Below, one piece after another: positions 47,710 through 60,196 of a stretch of 64,000 nucleotides of DNA. The notes below the pieces were generated by a model. It did no database searches. It was not told the origin of the DNA and saw only the letters and a program-made list of their open reading frames with translations. The translations under genes and the position numbers were made by a program. Every line of letters starts with the position of its first letter. The first letter of the stretch is position 1. This DNA comes from Ostrinia nubilalis (Eukaryota; Arthropoda; Insecta; Lepidoptera; Crambidae): assembly GCF_963855985.1 (NCBI RefSeq), contig NC_087099.1, positions 9,826,001 through 9,890,000 of the forward strand, written 5' to 3'.

Positions 47710-48475
47710 TCTTATTTTTCCGAGGCTCATCATCTAATGACCACGGTACACCAGTGTGCCGCGGTACATGACATAGTTTGCGGAACACTGTGCTAGAGCA
47801 TTTACATATAGTTACGGAAGTGTGTATTAAATTTGAATATTGTATGTATTTGAATATATATTTGTTAATTATTTGAATACCTACTGTAGTATATTCATGA
47901 GCATAAATGCATAATATTTTATGAGAATCTAAGACGGTACGCACGATGGCTTAAAATAAGCTGACATTTTGTGCTGTAAGTAAAGGTTTCAAGTACCAAA
48001 CTAAAAATATATACATAGATTAATGTATCTACTACGAGTATTTATGATACTGCAGTTTACGGAGGTTTGACTCACTCAGCTCTTATCTCATCTTACTTAG
48101 TCATTCTTCGTAAGTGCACTTGCTTTTAGTCAAGGTGCTTAGCGTTGTACATTTAACAGTAAGTAGTTAAGTTAAAATCCCTTGGTCCATTCTGGCATCT
48201 TGCTACAAAATACAGTCTGCTGTAGTTACATGTATGGTGTACCCGAATAGGTACCAATTTTTTAGTGCCTAATTAGGTTATTCGGGTAAACGGCCCAAGA
48301 AAATTTAGGCACTATTTCGTAGCAGTATGGATAGATATTACCTAGCTGTAACTTATTTTTTTACCTTAAGTGGTTATTTTATTAACAAGATCTCTCTACA
48401 AAAATATTTTTAATAGATGTGATTTCTATTTATTTCTGAAGATAAACAATTTAACAAATGCATTTTTATTTCCAG
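47710..48475. other. Unassigned DNA with a small inverted repeat
   Basis: ACCCGAATA (48241-48249) and TATTCGGGT (48279-48287) are inverted, and TAGTGCCTAA/TTTAGGCACTA form a second pair nearby. This may be a relic of a small fold-back element. Confidence 0.35.
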
Positions 48476-48536
48476 ATTCCGCCAAAATGGTATAAATCGG
48501 GAGACGTGTCAACCATCGCAAGACGTTGCCTAAAAG
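48476..48536 (+). CDS. Candidate internal host exon (61 nt)
   Basis: A pyrimidine-rich acceptor (TTTTTATTTCCAG) ends at 48475 and a consensus donor (AAAAG/GTAAGT) begins at 48537. Only one of the three frames is open, reading PPKWYKSGDVSTIARR then CLK. The sequence is more balanced in base composition than its surroundings. I do not recognise the protein. No neighbouring exon can be paired with it, so the gene would have introns of many kilobases. Chance pairing of splice sites remains possible. Confidence 0.4.
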
Positions 48537-48900
48537 GTAAGTCCCGAGTTCGGCCATTAAACGGAGCGAGTCTTCCGCCATAATCGAAACAGCCCGTCCG
48601 TGCCGCCGACCTACCACTGCATCCCACGGTATCGCCATGATTCTTTTGAATTTTTCATTCCCTACACAAATTGGAAGAACCCACACTCGCGGGAACGAGA
48701 CAGACTGTATCACCCGTCTCGCGTTGCATCCAAACATTTGCAGCAGTGGGAGAGGGACAGCGCACAAAGTAACATGGCGTCGCTGAATACGCGGCATGGC
48801 AGACCGAAATTCCTAACGCACACGTGTGCTAGCGTTGTGTGGGTATCATGTTGCCGACAGGGAGGGTCTTTGATCAGAGGTCGGCAACATAAAGATTCAA
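48537..48900. promoter_or_regulatory. CpG-richer patch with inverted repeat
   Basis: Contains TTCCGCCAT (48573-48581), several CG-rich strings and an 11-bp inverted repeat ATGTTGCCGAC / GTCGGCAACAT at 48848-48890. Frames of 123 (minus) and 125 (plus) codons overlap the whole block on opposite strands; neither shows a domain and at least one must be spurious. Confidence 0.3.
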
Positions 48901-50400
48901 AATTGATTCATTCTTTTAAATTAAATAATATGTTCATGAAAAAAATTATCATGATTCATGAAAAAAAAAATTATTAAATACATGACACAAAATCTGATCG
49001 AAATGAATTTGTAAAAATAAGCTAGAACAATTTGAAGTTTTTCATTTATAACTATGACTTGAGTAGTAAAACAAAACATCAAGACAACTTTTGTATTTTT
49101 TTAATGCATGCGGGTTTTTTTTTTAATTTTGTGTTGCATGTTTAGTGTTCACCGAATAATAACGATAAAAATAACAGAAAAATGATTTTAAGAAAAATGT
49201 TTACAACCTCTGGTAATGTATAAGTTCTTAGAAATTAATGTAGATGGCGCTTTTTGACAAAAAGGAAAGTTGAATCGGATTCCTTACTCCCGGGAGAGGT
49301 CTGATCCAATTCTGAAATTCCTTGATCTAAAAAACTCGAAATACGTAAAAAAAATACGTGAAAATATCGTTTTAGGTAGGTTAGGAATCATCTTTATGCT
49401 TTCTAAAACTGAGAATGATATTAATTCTGATTTAATGAAAATATTCATTTTGACAATACTCATTTATCAATAGGCTGAAATTCAGGTTTATGAAGAAAAT
49501 ACATTTCATTCACAAACAGATTCGCATTAATGGTAAATGCAAATTAGTAAATTATACCTACATCTAATGAAACGCTCTACTCGTGTCTGAAAATAAATAC
49601 TCACCCTCTTTTTTTAAGTCGGTTAGAAAAAACGAAATGAGGCCCGGCCTTCGAGTCGAAATCGGGTGTGCTTAAAAAAGTTTCAACATCCACAAAAGCT
49701 TTTTGGAAGTTCTTCTGGTAAACCATAGATGGCGTTAAATCGTAGTTTAGAAAAAGCTCTGGCTTAGATTTTGATTTTTCGATTATCATAATAGTGAAAC
49801 GAATCTAAACAAATATAAAATGATGATAGTAAATTATAAGTTATGTAGGATATAGGTAAATCAATTATTTAAGTTAGAATTTGTTATTCAGAGAACATTG
49901 ACTTTGAGATTGACTTTACGCCTCTCGATATACCTAAGTAAGATAGACTTTGCAGTGCAACTGTCATATCAACCATTATTAGATGAAAGGGTGCCAAGTT
50001 TTGTTACTCTTGTAAATACCTATGTCTTATAACTTTTGCAATCTAAGCTCCTTTTGTAACAAATGTGGGCTGTAACAACTGAAGGCCCCTGATGCTAAAC
50101 TTCAAAGCTCAACCTTAACGTTATCAGCTTTAACGCTTATTAACGCAGCCGTAGCAAGAAATTAATTACATAATAATTAATTAGATAATGAATAAAAAAA
50201 AATACAAGTTGGGAAATATTTTATTATTAGATCAATTGCAGCAATATAACTTTAAAATTATTTGTTTCTATTGAATAGGCCAATCTCCGCTGGATTTCTA
50301 AAATAAGAAAAACTTAATTAAAATTCAAATAAACAAAAGATGTTTTGTCAGCAAGGATTGTGTAACAGACAATGATTATAAAATATGCGAACGGGCTTCC
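48901..50400. other. Unassigned DNA
   Basis: A minus frame at 49601-49789 begins MIIEKSKSKPELFLNYDL and is Lys/Phe/Asp-rich without a known domain. No other signal. Confidence 0.3.
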
Positions 50401-50479
50401 TAGAAAGGCATGACCCAATTTTGTATGAAAATTCAAATTAGTTTTTTTTGCGGGCAAAGAGAAAGCTGGTCGTTTTGGC

Positions 50480-50658
50480 AGTCAGTTTGCTCTAAGATAT
50501 TATACGAGAAAGTAGTGTTGTGTTTATACGAAATGTGTGCGATATTTAGTTTAATTCTAAGCATGAAATGCGTTTTTGTAAATATGCGTGAGCGCGTGCG
50601 TGTTTGGCGACGCGCCAAGCATTTATTTGCGAGCCTAAAAAACAGATGGCGGTGGAAG
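50480..50658 (+). promoter_or_regulatory. Possible first exon with AGATGGCGG at the start codon
   Basis: TCAGTTTG at about 50482 resembles an arthropod initiator. Downstream, ATG at 50646 (AACAGATGGCGG) is followed after 13 bases by a donor-like AAG/GTATGT. Together they could be a 5' leader plus the first four codons of a gene, or a YY1-like binding site by coincidence. The 91-codon frame 50410-50685 running through it has no domain. Confidence 0.2.
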
Positions 50659-50685
50659 GTATGTTCTGTGTATTATCTTAATTAA

Positions 50686-52130
50686 TTCGTGAATTCTAAT
50701 CAATGTGCTATAAAATATAATGAAGACAGAACTCAGATTTCGTGGAAATATAATATTGTATTTGTATGAAAAAATACTACGAATTTCTTGACTCTACGTT
50801 TACAAACTTTTAACTACCAAATAACAGTTTACTAATATTACAGTTAATGAATAACCTTTGCTGTATCATGTCAATTCTTATCTCAAATTGCTGTCTCATG
50901 ATTTATCTCTACAATTTAACTTTACGTAGACTCTATCGGAAGTTTAAATTATGCTTTAGGTTTAACCGAACTGGTCCCAAACTCGCTGTGTGGTCTCGCC
51001 TGCATTTTATTTTAAGACAACCTAAGGTCTTAATGATCTTTTAATTATTAGTTAATTTATGGTCGGGGATATTATGAACACGAATTATTATTTGTATGTC
51101 GATGACTCTACTATTTAACCACGCGAAGTTAATTAAAGCTGTTCTCAAATTTGCATATTTTGTGTGGTTTTTAATTTTGTATCTTTTTGTATCAAGTTAA
51201 TTTGATGACTACTTCTTTTTGTTTTGAGTAAATAGTTTTATTATTATTTATTATGTGTTTGATTAAATTTTGTATTTTAGTTTAAAAGCTTTTTTGATGG
51301 TTGAATTTGGAAACTTGCTTAATAGCTAGCAGGAAAACACGTTTTCTCTATAAGTGGGTACAAAATTTATTAGAATTCATTAGAACAGAAACAAATAGGT
51401 ATTCCATTTTTATGGAGCTTTTACTTGTATGAAACTTAAGTAATATTTTTGTAGTATCTTTGGTTACTTGTTGGAATCGACCATGTCATGTTTTATTTTT
51501 AATCAAAAATATCTCTATCTTCTGACACTGATACATTATGAAAGAAGTAGATGGCGCTTTGCGCATTTACCATACGAATATGAAATAGTCCAAACACCAT
51601 AGATACTTATATTCCATTCCAGAAGCGCATGCATACCTATTTCTGAACGTCCTTCTCACATCATATTTTGTTTTTCTCATCCATCTTGTTTTTTAGTATT
51701 CCTTATCAATAAAAATGAACGATGGATAAAACTCGAACTCAACCCTACACCTTTAGAGAGACCACTCTAGACACAGTAATATTTAGTGTCCGTATTTGGT
51801 TAGCTACGTAGTCATAAATAGTTATTATTCAGTCCGGTTATTTCAGTACATGGGTAACTACTTCGTTCCACGAAATCATCGCGAAATTGGACCTGTCACA
51901 AAATTAAAATTTCGCTTTGTCTAGGTAAACTGCCTAATTTTTCCTCACATGCCAAAGTACTTAGTCCTTAATCAATCTCCCGCCATCTTCAAACATTGAA
52001 ATATCGTTTCCCAACTGAAAGTTTAACTGCCACGTCGGTAGCGGTCGACGCGGGTGATCCGCGCGTCTCCGTAAGTTATGCGTCCTCCGCGGCGACTAAC
52101 GAAGGCGGTTTATGGGCTCGTTACCGCTAA
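50686..52130. other. Unassigned AT-rich DNA
   Basis: An isolated YVDD-coding string at about 51093-51104 is not followed by other reverse transcriptase motifs. CCGCCATCTT lies at 51980-51989. GC content rises from 52030. Confidence 0.3.
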
Positions 52131-52499
52131 TAAGCGGCCAGTACGCGAGGTGAACCATAGACAATCCACTGCCAAAGAATTTGTGGTGAAAGAAGTATTG
52201 ACTCTTAATAAGCGACCAGTACGCGAGGTGAACTATAGACAATTCTCTGCCAAAGATTTGTGGTGAAAGAAGTATTGACACGTAATAAGTGGCCAGCACG
52301 CGAGGTGAACCATAGACAATCCACTGCCAAAGAACTTGTGGTGAAAGAAATATTGGCTCTTAATAAGCGGCCAGTACGCGAGGTGAACCATAGACAATCC
52401 ACTGCCAAAGAATTTGTGGTGAAAGAAGTATTGACTCTTAATAAGCGGCCAGTACGCGAGGTGAACCAAAGACAATTCTCTGCCAAAGAATATGTGGTA
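52131..52499 (+). repeat. Minisatellite, about five units of 78 bp
   Basis: The marker CGCGAGGTGAAC begins at 52144, 52222, 52299, 52377 and 52455, giving spacings of 78, 77, 78 and 78. Each unit is 26 codons (NKRPVREVNHRQSTAKEFVV plus KEVLTL in one frame) and open on both strands. The 77-bp unit breaks the frame. Conservation between units at all codon positions looks similar, so coding selection is not evident. Confidence 0.9.
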
Positions 52500-52668
52500 T
52501 AGATGAACTACACTGAACTGTCCTTTATTTGACACTGACAGAGGGGCCACCGTCAATAGCGGATCGCTAGTTCCGACTTTTGCCACGGTGGAAACCTTAT
52601 AGTTGCACGAAGATGGTGGCGCCCTTCTGTCAATGTCGTCGGTGGGACATTTCAGTGTAGTTCATCTA
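52500..52668. mobile_element. 169-bp TA-flanked MITE inside the minisatellite
   Basis: Terminal repeats TAGATGAACTACACTGAA and its exact complement, with TA on both sides (52498-52499, 52669-52670). Imperfect inverted similarity extends inward (TGACAGAGGGGCCACC against TGACAGAAGGGCGCCACC). The flanks GTGGT and AAAGAGGTATTGACTCT are the two halves of a further minisatellite unit, so the MITE landed within the array. Confidence 0.85.
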
Positions 52669-52670
52669 TA

Positions 52671-55600
52671 AAAGAGGTATTGACTCTATTGACAAGGAAT
52701 TTATTTTCGACCAGATTCACCGGCTTCTGAAAACTTTTCAGTCTTATATCTAACGCTATCCTACTAATGAAGGTTGCTGATTTGATACGCCAGATATTAA
52801 CGTCGGGGTTTATTTAATAATGTTCCTATTAGGTTATTAAAAAGACTTAATCAAAATCTTGCAAAATTTACTCTATGTTTTTGGTTGTTGGTACTTACAC
52901 CTAAAAGAAACAAACACTGGAACTTGTTCGCGCATTCAAATTAATGATTAATAAATAATTTTGCGCCTATGTATATTAAAAACGAAACAGTTGCAAATAA
53001 GGTACCTATTGTAAAGTTGTTATACCTAGTTTGCCTCTAATAATATAAGTTCCGTAAAAAGTATCTCGTTTGCTTTATTATTACATTGTTTGGGCTATGA
53101 TTACAAAAATACTGTCACGATTTTCTGCTCTTCTTTACGATTTGCAACTCGCATCTTTTTATCGATACATTTTGGAAACAAATTAATTTAGTAAAATATT
53201 TCGTCCAGATTTTTACGATACCCTCGCATCGGAGGGGTGTAAGTGGGACTTCGGAAGCGGGGATATCCCGCAATAACAATAACTCATATAGTGCGCGCAC
53301 CCCCCGCTAGATGGTGCCGGCGGACACAAGTAATCCATTTATTCTTAGGGAGTTTATGTAGCAAGCTCTTAAGAGTTATATTGTTTTATGTTATTATTTA
53401 TAAATATCGGAGTTTCGTGCTGCGCGCCACGCTCGTGGGATTATAGTGAAAGTTGGGCCCTTAAAAGCGTTGTTTTAGAGTTTATTTCGTGTTTTCTCTC
53501 GCGACGGGATGCCTTTTTGGTATCTCTATCAGACCATGGAAACATGTCAATTTAATTTTACTTAAAGTTGTTACTAAATTAAATAACGTACTTACTTATG
53601 CAACTTCCAATTTCGTTTTTAATCATTAAAACTATAGGAAAGCTTTTACATTCATATTTCTTCCTAAGAATGATGAACTCTGTTCAGCTTAAAGTTTGTA
53701 ATGGAAAGTAGCTTAGTTCTGAAATTGTACTGAAGATAGCTTTTGAAATAGTCAAGTAAGTACCTAGCTATTTATATGTATATTTTTCTTGCAAATACAG
53801 GCATATGTTTTGCCTATTTACGCCTTTTCCAATTTCCACCACCTCTGCTGTTAGCATACCTCTATTCCACATACGTGGCATTCCCAACCCCGTGAGCTAT
53901 AACTAATGCCAATGCTCCAATTTCGGAGCAACGAACATTGCTCGAGACATCCCAAGAATGCCCCCCACTTTGGGGAGGGGGGAGGACGGAATCTTGCGGG
54001 TGAACATTTTAATTGGAGGCGAGAATATTTTGTAATTGCAGTGGTCGGGCCCGGAATCTCTGATACCTCTGATGAGAGGCATTACTGTGCTAAGATTGGA
54101 ATTTTTAATCAAAATTTTGATCCGACGAAGATTATGGGAGACGGTTCTGTTAAAAATATGCTTGAACTGATTTATTTTACTCGCTGACAGCGATGGAAGT
54201 GGTTACTGTATTGCATGATGATTAAACATTTTCTTGTCGATCTTATTTTAGTTTAATAAAGTTCTGAAACATTTTAATTGGTTCAAGCTTTTTTCAGTGA
54301 AAATTTAAGTCGATTAAATCTCTGATTAAGATAAATTAATGTCTTTTTTAAAAATAATATTGACTGAAATGTTAAGACAGAAAAAAATAATTAATGGTGG
54401 CAGAGCGCAGATCTTATAAAATGAAAAACGATAAGGTCAGGGACCTTTTACAGCCAAATTAAATTTGCGAAGTTTTTATCAAACTTCGATAAGGCGTTCT
54501 TAAGAAGGTACTATACTTATCTGAACGTCATTTAACTGTAGACATTTTCTTGAAATAACTGAGTTGAATGAAAGAGTTTTATCCCGATAGTATCAGTAAC
54601 AAAGAAAGTTTTTATTAGCCAAGTTCTTAGATCGACCCCTGTCTGGTACACCAATTTGGGAAAATCGCAGCTGTAAAAGCTGACTCGTAGAAACGTAGCG
54701 AAATTTCATTTCCTTGACTATTTCAAACTTTCGGAACGTAGACTTAAGTGTTTTTTGTTCAAAATTAAAGAATTTACAATTACTTGTTTTCTTCCTTCGA
54801 GATTATAATATTGTAATAGTGCAAAAAAAACGAATTTAATTTCTAAATGTATGATTTTATTTTCAGGTAATATAGTTACCTGAGTAGTAAATAACAATTT
54901 CAATGGCATTATCCTCAAGTTTATAAAATGTAGGTCAGTTCCATTCCAGCACGACAATAAAACTCTACAGTGAAATCATTCCGTTGCACCCAATACAATA
55001 ACAACGCAATGAAAACAAAGGACTGGAAGTCCAATACATCTGTAATTTCATAACCGATCGCCCAACAAAATAGCGCATACGCCACCGCTTTTATGTTTGA
55101 ATTTAAATTGGTACATTTTATAAATGTCTTTGAGACGCCGCACTCCCTATCCCCTCGGGGCTCTCTTTTTCTTCTTTTTATAATGTAATTTTCTTAAATC
55201 ACCCACCTCCTGCCCTCTCGGTTCCTACGTGTCTATTAGAACAAAATTATAGCCCGAAACGAACAAAAGATTGCCTTTATTTTGTTATCTTATACCGTTA
55301 AGATTGTTTTTAACTAAGCGTTAAATTAAAAGGATTGTGATGATGTAAGATTGCGTTTTTTATTCAGAAACAAGCAAAACTCATTTTTTGTTACTATAAA
55401 TAAGTATCTACTGTTACTTTTTTTTTTTTTTTCAAAATATTTCAAACTTCACATCAAACGAGCCGTTGACTACGATTCTAGTAGCGCGATGGCGTGACTA
55501 AAACATTAACATAAATCTGTACTTACCTGCCTAACATAAAAACTTTCTTTTGACACTAACGCGCGATTTTTATAGAATTTATCGTCTCAAATAATTAAAA

Positions 55601-56089
55601 CAAAAATGAAGTTATAAATTCGTTGATACATTGTCAACTCGACTTGTAATTATGTGGAGGTATATTTGGACTGACAGCTGAAGTGAGTGGGCGCATAAAT
55701 AAATAAATCACCAGCTATGCAGCGCGAGCGCAACATTCTGAGGGTCGTTCACCCCAAACATCTGTTCACATATTTCAGTGATTCAGTTCACACACATACA
55801 TTCGAGTGTGTTGATAAAGAAACATGTTTAAATCCTCATCTGGTAATTAGTATGCACTTAATACTAGACACAGTACGCTCTTTGAGAAGTAATTTCACTT
55901 AATAGGTTACTTAGAAGCAAGCGTTCAGTTAATTAAACAAAATTGCTGGGTAATGCAAAAGTAAAACACATGTTACTCGTAGCAATTTAAACCGAGAGAG
56001 GTATCTTGAGGAACCCACAAGCTGCTTATTAAAATCTTATTTGCCGTCCAATTTTATCCAACCGGCACGACCGTCCTCATCGGCATAAT
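52671..56089. other. Unassigned DNA
   Basis: 52671-52690 is the remainder of the broken minisatellite unit. A GC-richer stretch at 53220-53330 and a 93-codon frame at 53906-54187 (opposed by a 69-codon minus frame) show no domain. Nothing else is supported. Confidence 0.3.
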
Positions 56090-56235
56090 AATAGGGAATG
56101 ATATAATGGCCACTACGCATCCGCCATATTTTCTCAAACGCGAGCGCGCGCTCTGATTGGCGCGGCCGGCAACATGGTTGCCCTTGCCACGTGTATTTAT
56201 AAAAAGTTTGTAATACCAACGAACCCGTTCCATGT
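56090..56235 (+). promoter_or_regulatory. Promoter-like patch: CCAAT, E-box, TATA
   Basis: Within a CG-rich block, CCGCCATATTTT (56121-56132), ATTGG (56156-56160, an inverted CCAAT box), CACGTG E-box (56188-56193) and TATTTATAAAAAG (56194-56206) occur in order on the plus strand. The spacing suits a TATA promoter firing rightward near 56230. No coding exon follows that I can recognise. Confidence 0.35.
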
Positions 56236-57602
56236 TTGAAATACGGAATGGCTGCTAATTTTATCTGCTGCCTATGGATTCCATTTTCGAAATTTTAATT
56301 TTAGAATTCGAATTTTGAATTGATGACGTTTTGTATTTTTTTAATATAAGTAATTGAAAGGAATAAAAAACAGTTTTGATTATTGAAATATAATTGGGTA
56401 TGGAGATGCTTGCAGTGTATTTTTTGTAAAGTAAAAACATTGGCACCGGCTCTTTCCGCTGGCGAGTCGCGTCGTATTTTCATCCAGCGGGAACTTGCGA
56501 GATTTACGAGCACTTTAGACGCTCAGCAATTCAGCACATTCAGTCTCCGCAACCATAACTGACAATCTTCTGTCTCGTAATTTCAACGAATTAAGACGAT
56601 TATTTTTCTTCACGAAAGTAGGAAAACTAATTTTAATTTATTATTGTAACCCAAAACGCTTAAGCTGGCTGTTTACTTAAATGAAGGTTCGTATATGAGG
56701 CATTTAAATAGTTTCAGTTTTGCGGTAACCGGCTAACTGGTAGAAAGGTTTACTGAGGCGGCATTGCTTTTGGGGACCGTAGATTTACGTCCTTTTTGTC
56801 TTCGTATGGCTAACAATAATAGGCTTTCTGTTCTAAGCGTGAAGGTTAGTCTTCAGTTATCAGGTATAAATGCTTAAGTCATTTTATACCGTTTTACGTC
56901 TGGATAGGAGTGAGTTGTTTAGTTTGGCTAAGATAACGTATCCGGACGAGTTGGGAGCTGCGGTATTCCTCGAATTGTGCCGTCAAAACCTCTCATGTTT
57001 CCGTTTGTTTACGTTATTCTCTTATGAGGAATAATAAGGCTGTTAGATTTTATTGAATTACTCGCTTTTACGACGGAATGATTTGTTCGGATGAGTTGAT
57101 ATTGAAAGTTGCGATACTAAAAATATTTTTGTTGCAGTAAAATTACAGTTAACCTATTTTTACTGCACCTATATTCCTCATAAAAAAAACTATAAATAGG
57201 GAAATTCTGCACATGAATTTAACAGTTTATTTACAAATACGATTTCATTTAATAATGATACAATTTCTAGAGTGCAGGTAATAAAAGCATCTAAATCCTC
57301 TCTAGAGGAATAATCTGCGCAAAACATACGCGTATTTGCATTCCCAACGTATATTAAGCTAGACCTTTATTAACCGGGTTTAGCCGGTCCGCGCCCGTCC
57401 GGGGTAATTTAATAAATACCCACCAGGGACAGTCGGGGCGCTGGGAAACTTGGCAACTCCGAAATTGCAAGCCCGAATCTTTCGGACACGGACTTAGGTG
57501 GGTTTAATTAATTTAGCATGGAGTGACAAAGAGCTAGAGACGTGCGTAGTAGAATTTTTGGACTCAAAAAGGATAACATAATTAAATAAAATATTTATTT
57601 AT
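56236..57602. other. Unassigned DNA
   Basis: TTCAGTCTCC at about 56540 resembles an initiator after a GC-richer stretch. A GC-rich spot lies at 57370-57500. No gene recognised. Confidence 0.3.
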
Positions 57603-57858
57603 TTATTGGCATCTCTCATTAACTACTTATAATGTGGAGCTTGTATTAGTGCTATATACCTACAATCTACAATAATAAAAAGTTTATTTAACAAGACTTT
57701 ATATTATGTCATAAGTAGGTACATAAAAAATACTTATTTTTTATTGGCATCTTTCTCTAACTATTTATAATGTAGATCCTGTATTAGTGCTATATACCTA
57801 CATCTTACAATGATAAAAAGAATAACAAGACTTTAATATCTGTGTACGAGTAGGTATG
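57603..57858. repeat. Tandem duplication, 138-bp period
   Basis: TTATTGGCATCTCTC at 57603 and TTATTGGCATCTTTC at 57741 begin two diverged copies that share GTATTAGTGCTATATACCTA and AACAAGACTTTA. The second copy is slightly shorter, through a small internal deletion. Confidence 0.75.
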
Positions 57859-59790
57859 TTCGAGCTCATTGCACTCATAATTGACCACTTTGGAATTCAA
57901 ACCCGCAACTGCAATTTACAGAAACTGCCAAATCATATCTTTTTGCCCATTGCAACATACGAACTATGTTTTGATCATCATTTTTGAGCAACCAATACTT
58001 GACGTACAAGCGGCTCGACGCGATGCCTAATAAAAGACGATAAAAAAAGCTTCATATCTATCCTAATTTCAGCTGTTTTGCCAGAAAAAGCTCACAAAAG
58101 TATCTCCGGAGCTTGTCAACCCAATTTCTCTAACAACCCATTCATATTCATGGTGCTTTCACCCTTTGTCCCGTGTTGCGTAACCGTCGCTTTGTGCCCT
58201 ATTGTAGCCGTTACTTCTATTCGTTTGGACATAATAAATTCGACAGACTTTGCATTTTTGCTTTCGTATGCTAATTTCGCGCACTATGCAGCATTCAGTA
58301 TTGTTTTTTTTCAAGGAATAAGATTCAATGTCCCGTATTGGTTCGCTTGAGATGAGGCTTGAAATTCCTAATTCTCACTTATATTTCTTTCACGTTAATC
58401 CTGACCAAAATTGTCGCAACAATCCTAGTCTCCATATCTAATTACCTATAGTTATAGCTTACCTATGTAAACAAATAAACTACTTTACCTACCATCTGCT
58501 TATAATTTCGTATTCTACCTATTCGTTTTTTTCCCAGTCCTTATTTCCATATTAAAGTATGTTTTGAATAATTTTATCAAATTAGCTAAAGGTACGATAT
58601 AAATGTTCCTTACTTTAATTAAGCCACTGCGCAAAAAGGCCAAAAAACAAAGGTTTATTCAACTGGAACGTTCTCTCTTCATGCTTCAAGTTTTGAATAT
58701 TTAATATTCCAAAGAAATATTTTAAGGCCGGGCTAAATAAGTTCATTTTATCTCATCCCTAACGAGATAAAGGCCCGTTGACTGGAGGCTGTAGAAAATG
58801 GCTGATTTACATACGAATGATAATAACTTGGCCTCAGAGCGGGTCTTGTCGAAACTGGTTTGGGCTTAAGGCTACGATTCCCCTGTGACGTCACCGAGTG
58901 TTACGAGGAAGTCCACTTAACTTTTTTTTGTATAAAATAACTCGCGTCATTTTTTAGGAATTAGGTCAAAAAGTTTTGTTCCAACGGAGACTGTTTTACT
59001 TTCTTTATTATAGATTTTTTGGAACTTTAAACTTTTATGACTTGTTCTAGTAATTGACCAGTACTTAACGCTATTTATATTTGTACATTTTCTCTTTTTC
59101 ATGGTCTAAAATAACTCTTATTATTACATTCATTAAGTTGGGAATATTTAAACGAATAGTAGTATACCCCTTAAGAACCTATTCAGAGTACGCCTGTAGA
59201 ACTTCGAACGAGTGGATGAGAAGCCTTAATCTGCTTAAACGTATAGCTTTCAAATTAATTAAGGCATTAACATTCATTTGGTCACTGGCTTAAGTAAGCT
59301 GCTATACTTATATTTATTTATTCCAAACATGGCTATTAAAATAAAATGTTATTTCGTATGTCGTATATAACCATATTATAGATAATATTATTTTTTAAAA
59401 GACATTTTTTTTGAAAAACAATATAATACAATAAATAGGTGAGATGTGGCCAAGAGCTTTTGGGTATAAATAATTATACATTTTTTTTAAATCCCTTAAT
59501 TAATTTATTTTAACTAACTTAATTAAATGCAAAAGAAAACGGGACTTTACGAAACTTAATAATATTGTATGTTCGCAATCAACACATACTCATTTGTACG
59601 ACGATTATTTTTAATCATAAATTGTTTGAATGAGATTACATTATACTTCGTATCTCTCCCGAAGATGATTATGTTTTACATGCAGCAGTACCTGGGATGA
59701 TGCCGTCCTTATCACACTTTTAGAGAATATTTATTTAAAAATATAAGTTTTAAATATAATAAAGTACGTGTTTTGACTCCTCAGCACCGT
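57859..59790. other. Unassigned AT-rich DNA
   Basis: A 90-codon frame at 58078-58350 follows CCTAATTTCAG (58071) and is hydrophobic in part, but has no recognised family. Nothing else. Confidence 0.3.
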
Positions 59791-59887
59791 AGTACATTCC
59801 GCGGTCCGCCATATTTCTTGTCATTACTTGTGTTGGTGTTCGTCCGACTCACACGTACTTTTTCAATAAAAATAACTTAGCGTAAAA

Positions 59888-60065
59888 ATGGGTAAAAGGA
59901 AACGATCAAGTAATGGTGATAATAGTGATATGGTGAAAAGTTTGTTAAGAAACCTCGTATGTACATAGACAACGACAAATTATAGTTTTATTTGATGATG
60001 ATGAACCAGAAAAAACATCGTTGTCTCCATCGTGCAGTCACTGCAGATTTGCAGACATACATACA
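59888..60065 (+). pseudogene. Possible N-terminus of the DIRS gag
   Basis: ATG at 59888 opens MGKRKRSSNGDNSDMVKSLL and stops at 59966. A shifted frame continues with acidic and serine-rich LFDDDEPEKTSLSPS. A short basic start followed by acidic/serine-rich sequence is what I would expect at the start of a DIRS-type gag, and the relic proper begins 840 bp further on in the same orientation. Upstream, CCGCCATATTTC (59806) could be part of the leader. The link across the tandem array is an inference. Confidence 0.35.
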
Positions 60066-60196
60066 TACATATTTAAAACATTCTGGTAAGTTGTGAATCG
60101 TGTATTTTGAAATTGTTATGAAATAATGTGAATAATTTCTATTTTTTGTATTAAAAATGAATATTTTCAACTACCCTCCGTGGTAATACTTTGTGT

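Noticed and set aside
48426..48977. Frames of 123 (minus) and 125 (plus) codons as genes
   Set aside because: They cover the same DNA on opposite strands with no domain and conflict with the better supported exon at 48476-48536.
51093..51107. YVDD codons as a reverse transcriptase active site
   Set aside because: A stop follows within four codons and no other reverse transcriptase block lies around it.
52078..52586. Repeat-containing protein genes on either strand
   Set aside because: All frames are products of the 78-bp minisatellite; the 77-bp unit breaks them.
53906..54187. 93-codon frame MPMLQFRSNEHC..
   Set aside because: No recognisable domain and an opposing open frame; left as unassigned.
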